NCBI GenBank assembly: GCA_030530775.1
Contig: JAUMUG010000007.1
Location: 122,078-186,077 of the forward strand
DNA: 64,000 bases
Origin: Lautropia sp.
GTDB lineage: Bacteria > Pseudomonadota > Gammaproteobacteria > Burkholderiales > Burkholderiaceae_E
Reading direction: 5' to 3'
The notes below the pieces were generated by a model. It worked only from the letters and a program-made list of their open reading frames with translations. It ran no database searches and had not been told where the DNA came from. Made by a program: the position numbers and the translations under genes. Positions 58,649 through 64,000 of the stretch are shown here, in pieces (position 1 is the first letter of the stretch; each line of letters starts with the position of its first letter).

Positions 58649-58776
58649 CGAGCGCTCACTCCTGTGAATCACTGAAAAATCATCGATCACGACCACCCGG
58701 CCCGGGCAGCACGTGCCAGCGAGAGATTACCGCGATCACATCGACCCGCAACAGGAAAAAGCTCCACTCGACCGTG

Positions 58777-59547
58777 TCAGAGAACCGTCTCGAGCAACCA
58801 TTGACGCAGCGCGGCCGCCACCTCGTCGGGATGCGACATCGGCCACAGATGCGTGCGCCACGGACTGGTCACCACCCGGCCCTTCGGTGCCGCATCGGCA
58901 AACCGCCGTGCGTGCAGATGAAGCTGGTCCAGCCCACCCCCCATGACCAGCACCGGACACCGGACCGCGGCCAACTGACTGGCCCGACAACGCCGGATCA
59001 CCTCTTCCCAGGCTGCCCGAATATCCCGGAACTGCCCGCCACGCGCCCGGATCGCGGCCCAGACCCGTGCATCCGACACCCGGGCAAAATAAACATCGTC
59101 CAACCACTGCATCCCGGCCGGCCCCAGCCCCTCCCAACACCGACCCAGCAAACGATAGAGCCCGGCGCCCCACGGCACAGGCTCGGCCGCACTGCCCATC
59201 AATACCAGGCCCTTCAGCCGCTGCGGATGCCGCTCCGCATAGCACATCGCCGCATACCCACCCAGAGAGTGGCCACCCAGAACGACCGGCCGGTCGCCGG
59301 CCGCTTCCACCCATGCCTCGATGTCCGCCACGGTTCCATCCAGCGAGAAAGCCTCTGCCTCGCGTAAGCCGTGACCAGGCAAATCCGGCGTCTGCAGCAC
59401 CACCAGATCACCCAGAAGTTCATCGTAACCCACCCACTGCCCGGCATTCATGCGTGTGCCATGCAGGAGAATCAACAGCGGACGCATGTCCCGCGCTTCA
59501 TCGGCGACGGGTGCAAAATGCGCGGCCGGGGCAGCATTCGGATTCAT
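58777..59547 (-). CDS. Alpha/beta hydrolase
   Basis: 256 residues. Oxyanion-hole segment LLILLHGTRMNAGQW, nucleophile elbow GGHSLGGYAAM with Ser94, and a C-terminal catalytic His in MSHPDEV (about 236). The substrate cannot be told; esterase, lipase-like or BioH/MenH-like roles are open. The start could also be Met21 (59487), since neither has a strong ribosome site. It is 128 bp upstream of the DUF945 gene on the same strand. Confidence 0.85.
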   Translation of the reverse strand: MNPNAAPAAHFAPVADEARDMRPLLILLHGTRMNAGQWVGYDELLGDLVVLQTPDLPGHGLREAEAFSLDGTVADIEAWVEAAGDRPVVLGGHSLGGYAAMCYAERHPQRLKGLVLMGSAAEPVPWGAGLYRLLGRCWEGLGPAGMQWLDDVYFARVSDARVWAAIRARGGQFRDIRAAWEEVIRRCRASQLAAVRCPVLVMGGGLDQLHLHARRFADAAPKGRVVTSPWRTHLWPMSHPDEVAAALRQWLLETVL

Positions 59548-60159
59548 GACAGGGGGTGCATTCGAGACTGTGTACGGATTCGTGACGTGTCCGGTCGGAC
59601 ATGGGCCAGTGAGCGGTTGAAAACAGACTTTACTACAGAGCCGACTCCGCAGAAGAACACGCCCTCATATCGATGCCGAGCACCGCGCGCAAACGCCATG
59701 GGCAAAACCCCGAACTTCCGCACCGCCGGTGCCGCATCACCTCGAGCGTCGGATCCGACGGACCGGGTTCTCTCGATGGTCCCGCCCGAACCGGAGCACA
59801 CAGACCGGCGATCGAAACCGTGACGAGACGCTTCGTGACACCTCACCATTCGATTCGTCGACGAACAATCAAAGACAACCAAAAGCGTCCTCTTCACGCC
59901 GAAAAGACCGACGAAACGGGAAACCGTCTTTTCGCGCGGCTGGAAATGACATCGGGCTGCATCACTGCAGCCCGATCCGTTCGATACCGACCGCATCACA
60001 TGCGACCGGCTGGAATGAGGAAGCCATCGATACCCGGATAGCAGGCACTCCGGCTTGATTGAAGAACCACGGAAACCCGGGCACGCACCGAAAAGGCGTT
60101 GCCGACTCCATGGATCACGACATGAGTTCGACCAGAAAGACCGTGACCCGACTACCTGG
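59548..60159. other. Gene-poor stretch
   Basis: 612 bp with no gene I can support. A minus-strand frame of 151 codons (59544-59999) exists, but it is Arg/Ser/Cys-rich, has no ribosome site and no family likeness. No tRNA or terminator was recognised. Confidence 0.4.
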
Positions 60160-60243
60160 TCAGACCATGTAAGCCTGCAGACCGGCCAGAGAGCCGATGG
60201 TCAGGACGAGGAAAGCAAAAGTTTCAACGATTCCGCGAGTCAT
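60160..60243 (-). CDS. 27-residue hydrophobic microprotein A
   Basis: A 27-residue frame starting MTRGIVETFAFLVLTIGS and ending LAGLQAYMV, a single predicted membrane helix after a short start. Its twin at 60837-60920 has the same length, start codon and stop, shares MTR, FL-x-LT-x-GS and LQ, and differs from it at several third codon positions (CGC/CGT, ACT/ACC, CTC/CTG, GGC/GGT, CAG/CAA). That pattern supports real coding. No clear Shine-Dalgarno is present. I do not recognise the family. Confidence 0.6.
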   Translation of the reverse strand: MTRGIVETFAFLVLTIGSLAGLQAYMV

Positions 60244-60401
60244 GATTGCTGTGATGTTGCTCGACAAAACCCGGCCAGTCGAACGAAGCACCCCGGGGCC
60301 GGTATACCGGATGCTCCTGGGAAAGCGCCATCAAGTGAAAGAAGCATTCCCTTTCCTGAAACGCCCAGACAGGACATCGGGCGAACGAGGCGAACTTTAA
60401 G
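60244..60401 (-). promoter_or_regulatory. Leader of microprotein A, related to the leader of B
   Basis: The 5' region matches the region before microprotein B in several blocks: ACAGCAATC next to the ATG, an AGCAT block about 70 bp upstream, and TTAAAGTTC about 150 bp upstream at nearly the same distance in both. Shared leader and gene point to a duplicated transcription unit of about 240 bp. Confidence 0.5.
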
Positions 60402-60545
60402 ACGCAGCGTCCATCGACACAACGCCGTTGGTCGGTTTCGTCACCACACGGTGCATGAACGGCACAACGAAACCGATGAACGTGATCATCGTGACAACGT
60501 CGGATTCACGGGATGCGGCTTTCATCGCCACCCAGGCGCATTCGA

Positions 60546-60637
60546 TTCGATGATCGGCACTGCACGAAAAATCGCAGGTCGACGTCTGCCAGCCGGCACC
60601 GTCCTCACCCGGCGGTGCCGGATTGAAAATTTCGCCT
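60546..60637 (-). pseudogene. Copy of an internal fragment of the DUF945 gene
   Basis: These 92 bp match 58072-58163 in the DUF945 gene without gaps and in the same orientation; I count nine mismatches. There is no start or stop of its own. It is a stranded duplicate, useful as evidence that the stretch between 59.5 and 61 kb arose by local rearrangement. Confidence 0.9.
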
Positions 60638-60660
60638 ACGAAATGCATCGACCGAAATGC

Positions 60661-60685
60661 ATCGGCCGCTATGAAAGCGGCCGAT
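60661..60685. repeat. Perfect 10-bp inverted repeat
   Basis: ATCGGCCGCT, five bases, AGCGGCCGAT. It is very stable as RNA or a cruciform. There is no T-run on either side, so it is not a classical terminator. It lies between the DUF945 fragment and microprotein B. Confidence 0.85.
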
Positions 60686-60836
60686 CGAATGGGAAATCCA
60701 TCCGCACCCCGATCGGTACGCAGGCTCGTTTGGAGGGAAATCGGCTGAAACCCGTGACACGGCCCGTCAGGCCAAACGGGTTCCAGCAAGTCATGACAGG
60801 GGTTCAATCAAAAATTGAACGCCACCCAACCATTGC

Positions 60837-60920
60837 TCAGACCAGCGCCACTTGCAGGGCGGCCATCGAACCGACGGTCAGGATCAGGAAAGAAATGGTT
60901 TTTGCGACGTAACGAGTCAT
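60837..60920 (-). CDS. 27-residue hydrophobic microprotein B
   Basis: A 27-residue frame starting MTRYVAKTISFLILTVGS and ending MAALQVALV; one membrane helix with two or three basic residues before it, so N-in topology is likely. It is the paralogue of microprotein A (same length, same ATG-ACT-CG start and GTC-TGA end). Its frame is open upstream to 61280, but the homology with A in coding style begins at this ATG; A's own frame is closed upstream. Confidence 0.6.
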   Translation of the reverse strand: MTRYVAKTISFLILTVGSMAALQVALV

Positions 60921-61079
60921 GATTGCTGTGTTGGTACTCAAATCACACCGACTACTGGAACCGAACAGACGACGGCCGGCGACGCCGAATGCTCCCAGGA
61001 CACGCCATGAAACACGGACGACGCCCTGCCTTGAAACGACCAGGAGAAGCCCTGGTCCAAACGAGGGCCGAACTTTAAC
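60921..61079 (-). promoter_or_regulatory. Leader of microprotein B with a hairpin
   Basis: Related to the leader of microprotein A. It contains a perfect 7-bp hairpin GACCAGG/CCTGGTC (61038-61057, six-base loop), about 120 bp before the start codon, and the shared TTAAAGTTC block at its far end. The hairpin is only partly kept in leader A. Confidence 0.45.
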
Positions 61080-61393
61080 CGCGCTTCGAGCCAGAAAACA
61101 ATGCCAACAGGCTCCATTTAACCTTCCGTTGCACGAATGACGCAAAAACTCCCACACATGTGTCGTCGTGTATTCCTGTTGGTATTCATTGATCACATGA
61201 CGCGAAATACGACACCGCTCGGCGCTGGACGGCACCCCATCAGACACAGAAATTTCCGGCCCCGAAGAATGACTGTTCAAAGTGCTGCATTGGCGCTGTT
61301 TTGTATTTTTCTATTGCCGTCATTGACAAAAACGATCCCGACGGCATGACAGTGTCCCGGGTCGAACCGCAACCCATCACGGGAAACCGACCG
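61080..61393. other. Intergenic region upstream of microprotein B
   Basis: 314 bp, AT-richer than its surroundings around 61290-61330. Read on the minus strand it holds TTGTCA and, 18 bp later, TACAAA, a possible promoter for microprotein B (low confidence). No gene supported. Confidence 0.3.
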
Positions 61394-62161
61394 TCACCAT
61401 CCATCCAACGGCAAAAAGGCACGTGGCCGGCCATTGCTGCGCTCGACGATGACGACCCAATCGATGGGATCGGCCTTTTCGGCCAGGAGCGGCAGATACG
61501 CAGCCTGCTCTTCAGACAACCCGTTATCCGCCAGCGTCGATCGAATCAGACCACTCGATTCCGGGTGCTTGGCCTTGAGCCCGTCGATGCTACGCCACTC
61601 TTTCCGGATGCTGTCCAGCATCGAATCATAAGGCACCCAACGGCCTGGACGGAAAGACGGATGAAAGCCCGCGGCAGACTGCATGACACTTTCCTGATAG
61701 TCGGCATCCCCGCTTCGGGAAAGGCGTACCCCCACGAGCCGAGGCCCCGTATAGCCTATCGAACGGAACTCCGGCAGGGCCTGATCCAGACGCTCCATAT
61801 CGATCTCGGCCGGACTCACCACCCGAAATCGATCACCTTCCAAGGCCAGGAAAACCGGCCTTGCCTGAGCCACACTGTACAGACCATAGACGAGCGCCGA
61901 CAATTGCAAGAGCACGATGACCCCGATATCACGACGCAACTCGGTGCGTGGTTTGGCAGGGTCGTAAGCGACGAAAGTCAGCAGCGGACCACTGATGACA
62001 TCCACCGAGACCACCAGGATGAACAGGGCGAATCCACCCGCCAACGCCCCATAAGGTGCCGGATACCAGACACCGAACACCAAGGCCGCCACCAGCGCGG
62101 CAACCAGCAGACTCAGACCAAAGTGCTTCGCTGCAGCGATCGATCGTGCACGTATGTTCAT
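61394..62161 (-). CDS. TfpZ-like type IV pilin accessory protein
   Basis: 255 residues from ATG 62161; a longer frame to 62389 has an atypical lead. Three N-terminal membrane segments (about 10-30, 38-62, 75-100) with VFGVWYPAPYGALAGG, VVSVDVISGPLLTFVAYDP, ALVYGLYSVAQARPVFLALEGDRF are characteristic of TfpZ/FimB-type proteins that modulate pilin assembly or glycosylation. No pilin gene lies within the window. Its 3' end is followed by the microprotein region. Confidence 0.8.
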   Translation of the reverse strand: MNIRARSIAAAKHFGLSLLVAALVAALVFGVWYPAPYGALAGGFALFILVVSVDVISGPLLTFVAYDPAKPRTELRRDIGVIVLLQLSALVYGLYSVAQARPVFLALEGDRFRVVSPAEIDMERLDQALPEFRSIGYTGPRLVGVRLSRSGDADYQESVMQSAAGFHPSFRPGRWVPYDSMLDSIRKEWRSIDGLKAKHPESSGLIRSTLADNGLSEEQAAYLPLLAEKADPIDWVVIVERSNGRPRAFLPLDGW

Positions 62162-62485
62162 CGTTCTTTGAAACGCCCTGACTTGCTCGCCGATGGCGCC
62201 TGCGCAACTCGACGCCGGCCATCGAACAGACTCTTGCCACAAAGGCCCCCAGCCTCGCTGCATGGGAGACTCTCGCGAAGGCCAGTGTAGAAAACCCTCG
62301 CGCCAGATGTCGAAGCCAAACGCCGGAACGGCGGATCGAGCCCTGCCGTCCGGTCGACGACTGTCGGAAAAATGCCAAGCGCCCGTCATCCATCAGTGTC
62401 TGATTTCTGTTGGACGACTGACGGGGAAGTCTACGGTTCTCCTTACGGTAAAATCTGGGCAGGTTTTCAGTGGGTCATTACAAGC
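62162..62485. other. Region upstream of the tfpZ-like gene
   Basis: 324 bp between the tfpZ-like start and the IS66 remnant. It presumably holds the tfpZ-like promoter and the point where the transposase gene was truncated. No gene or clear signal was seen. Confidence 0.35.
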
Positions 62486-62637
62486 GCAGCCGCGATCATG
62501 AGCCTGATCCAGACAGCGCTGCTCAACGGCCACAACCCAGTGGCGTACCTGAAGGACGCGCTGACGCGGCTGCCGAGCAATCGGCAAAAGGACATCGAAA
62601 CGCTGCTGCCGTAGCACTGGGTGCCAAGCAACGGCTG
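62486..62637 (+). pseudogene. IS66-family transposase (TnpC) C-terminal remnant
   Basis: The translated stretch AAAIMSLIQTALLNGHNPVA followed by YLKDALTRLPSNRQKDIETLLP matches the very C-terminus of IS66 TnpC transposases. A TAG interrupts the final LLP-x-HWVP motif, which then continues HWVPSNG to a TGA at 62635-62637. Everything upstream of about 62486 has been lost, so the element is dead. Confidence 0.85.
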
Positions 62638-62681
62638 AGCGTGCCCTGCTACGCCGTGCCGTGCGCCTGCAGCGATGTCAA

Positions 62682-62705
62682 AGGTGGAGTTGGTCGGATG
62701 CTTAC
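62682..62705 (+). repeat. Right inverted repeat of the IS66 remnant
   Basis: Ends in CGGATGCTTAC (62695-62705). Read in reverse complement it matches the window-end repeat at 63977-64000 in 20 of 24 positions. It lies 45 bp after the end of the TnpC remnant, where an IS66 right end should be. Confidence 0.8.
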
Positions 62706-62745
62706 CGCACCCGTGCAACCATTTCTTACACCAACGGAGCATTTC

Positions 62746-63186
62746 ATGAGCTTTGATATCCAAACCGAACGCCAAGCCTTAAAAGACTTGGTAGATATCT
62801 TTTCCAATCTGGCGGATGAGAAAAAAATCGCCGAACAGATGCCGCTGTTCACCGCCGATGCAGTGGTCAATACCTATATCGGCGGCAAGCTGGTGTTTGC
62901 CATGACGGGGCGTGATGAGATTGAAAAAGTGTTCAGTGACTTTTTAATGCCTTTTCACCACGTTTATCACATCAACGGACAGCACACAGTATCGTTTATC
63001 GATGAAAATAACGCTACCGCAGTCAATTACTGCTTGGTGAAACTCGTTGAAACCAAAGACGGCAAAGAAGTTTTGCAAGAACACAGCGTACGCTATGCCG
63101 ACACCTATATCAAACAAGGCGGCGAATGGCTGATTAAAGAGCGGACCGCCAATTTTATGATTAGCGAAACCAGAGCGATCGGCTGA
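62746..63186 (+). CDS. NTF2/SnoaL-like protein
   Basis: 146 residues from ATG 62746 with GGAG seven bases upstream. SnoaL/NTF2-like cone fold: ALKDLVDIFSNLADEKKIAEQM, FTADAVVNTYIGGKLVFAMT, GRDEIEKVFSDF, and the C-terminal VRYADTYIKQGGEWLIKERT. This family includes small isomerases, dehydratases and binding proteins; the function is unknown. Codon use is far more AT-rich than in the rest of the window, with typical AAA/GAA/TTT choices, pointing to horizontal transfer. Convergent with the tetR gene, and outside the IS66 end. Confidence 0.85.
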   Translation: MSFDIQTERQALKDLVDIFSNLADEKKIAEQMPLFTADAVVNTYIGGKLVFAMTGRDEIEKVFSDFLMPFHHVYHINGQHTVSFIDENNATAVNYCLVKLVETKDGKEVLQEHSVRYADTYIKQGGEWLIKERTANFMISETRAIG

Positions 63187-63245
63187 TTTTCAAACATCGT
63201 TTGTGAAAACCGGCAGGAGTTTTCATCGAAAATTTGCAAAATTTT

Positions 63246-63812
63246 TCAGGTTGGCTGAACCGTTTTCAGTATTTCCACCATCTCCACCCACTCGTCAAAC
63301 ACCTGCGGGATTTTCAAAACCTCCCCCCGTTCAAATGCATAGCGGTGGCTTTCCAATGCGATGGAGGCGAAGACTGTGGCTTGGTAATCCCGGTCCTTAT
63401 CGGCGGATTTCACCTTTCGGGCGTGGGAGGCAAACGCCTGTTTGAGCATGGCGTGCATATCGGCGTACAGGTGGTGGCGGGGCGTTTGGATTTTCCACAA
63501 CGCCAGCACCAGCCGTCTGTTTTCCAGCAGGCGGTTGCCGACGGTCTGCATAAACCGCACAAGATTGTCGCTTTCAAACCGCTTTTTTAAGAGAGCCTGA
63601 TAATCGGCTTTGACCTGCTTGATGAGCTTGCCCGCCAGATCGCTTTTGCCCGAGTAATAGCGGTAAAAGGTGGTGCGGTTGATCAGGGCTCTTTCTATGA
63701 TTTCCTGCACCTGTATTTTTTCAAACGGTTTTTCGTCCAACAAGTCGATCAAGGCATCGGCGATGGCGCGATGGGTTTTGACCACCCTCAAATCGATGTG
63801 CGGGGCATTCAT
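63246..63812 (-). CDS. TetR/AcrR-family transcriptional regulator
   Basis: 188 residues from ATG 63812 (AGGA eight bases upstream). The N-terminal helix-turn-helix reads IADALIDLLDEKPFEKIQVQEI then ALINRTTFYRYYSGKSDLAG, standard TetR. The C-terminal ligand/dimer domain is not assignable. The composition is AT-rich like the NTF2-like gene, so both probably came together from a lower-GC donor such as an oral neisserial species (inference). It may regulate itself and the neighbouring gene. Confidence 0.9.
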   Translation of the reverse strand: MNAPHIDLRVVKTHRAIADALIDLLDEKPFEKIQVQEIIERALINRTTFYRYYSGKSDLAGKLIKQVKADYQALLKKRFESDNLVRFMQTVGNRLLENRRLVLALWKIQTPRHHLYADMHAMLKQAFASHARKVKSADKDRDYQATVFASIALESHRYAFERGEVLKIPQVFDEWVEMVEILKTVQPT

Positions 63813-63851
63813 GATCAATATCCTGTTTTGCTGTTTTCATCAAGTCACCTT

Positions 63852-63885
63852 TTTGACCGGAAACCCGTCATCGATGGCGGTCAAA
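63852..63885. promoter_or_regulatory. Candidate TetR operator
   Basis: Inverted repeat TTTGACCG ... CGGTCAAA with an 18-bp spacer, 40-73 bp upstream of the tetR start. The position and symmetry fit an autoregulatory operator; the spacer is longer than in many TetR sites. Confidence 0.4.
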
Positions 63886-63976
63886 TTTGAGTTCATTTGG
63901 GCGATAGGTAACTCCGTTCGAATCAGGGCAACCCGCAGGACGACGTTTGATGTATCGCCCTATGGGTTGAAACATG

Positions 63977-64000
63977 GTAAGCATCCGCCCACCCCCACCC
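63977..64000 (+). repeat. Left inverted repeat of a second IS66-type element
   Basis: GTAAGCATCCG (63977-63987) is the exact reverse complement of the right end at 62695-62705, and the next 13 bp match in nine positions. It marks an element that begins here and continues past the window. Confidence 0.75.

Noticed and set aside
59544..59999. 151-codon minus-strand frame
   Set aside because: Arg/Ser/Cys-rich, no ribosome site, no family likeness; typical random frame in GC-rich DNA.
60397..60489. 30-codon frame starting MITFIGFVVPFMHRVV on the minus strand
   Set aside because: It has hydrophobic character but no paralogue, ribosome site or codon evidence; its end abuts the microprotein A leader.
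63481..63560. Neisserial DNA uptake sequence in the cargo
   Set aside because: A GCCGTCTG stretch is present, but the final AA of the 10-mer is TT, and only one such site was seen.

Overview
The window is a GC-rich bacterial chromosome segment that fits a betaproteobacterium of the order Burkholderiales. That rests on gene order (mlaFEDA divergent from kdsD-kdsC-lptCAB-rpoN-hpf-ptsN-hprK-rapZ, and ispE-tRNA-Gln-prs-rplY-pth-ychF) and on the protein sequences. A Lautropia-like organism is possible, but the genus is inference.

Left part (1-25761), core genome. On the minus strand lies the Mla system, which returns phospholipid from the outer to the inner membrane. Facing it are the Kdo-8-phosphate genes, the LPS transport genes (lptC, lptA, lptB), sigma-54 and the nitrogen-PTS genes. 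Next come a minus-strand block with the two oxidised-guanine glycosylases mutY and mutM around a dynamin-like GTPase, then a plus-strand block with a TPR lipoprotein, lolB, ispE, tRNA-Gln(TTG), prs, rplY, pth and ychF. Several core proteins (MlaA, RpoN, MutY, slightly RapZ) carry in-frame low-complexity insertions that their orthologues lack.

Middle (about 25.8-46.1 kb), a defence island with lower and more variable GC. It holds an Abi/HEPN abortive-infection gene, a 5-cytosine methyltransferase with a Vsr-like endonuclease, and a class 1 DISARM system (drmD, drmMI, drmA, drmB) whose genes overlap by a few bases. Between drmMI and drmA sits cargo: a KAP-type P-loop NTPase whose C-terminus is out of frame, a remnant of a GHKL/HSP90-like ATPase gene, and an intact DUF1016 PD-(D/E)XK nuclease. 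No phospholipase-D-type drmC is present. An AT-rich patch lies in the probable target-recognition part of drmMI.

Right-middle (46.1-59.5 kb): a glycine-rich lipoprotein, an Rpn/DUF4351-type protein, then a long minus-strand series for amino-acid uptake and catabolism (imino-acid reductase, D-amino-acid dehydrogenase, SstT, peptide-type ABC binding protein and two permeases but no ATPase, sugar-phosphate-isomerase-like protein). A DUF945 protein and an alpha/beta hydrolase lie upstream. A 22/44-bp tandem repeat separates two of these genes.

Right end (59.5-64 kb): a gene-poor stretch with two paralogous 27-residue hydrophobic microproteins with related leaders, a 92-bp copy of part of the DUF945 gene, and a TfpZ-like pilin accessory gene. 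Then comes an IS66 transposase remnant with its right end, a 1.27-kb AT-richer cargo (NTF2-like protein and TetR regulator), and the left end of a second IS66-type element at the window edge.
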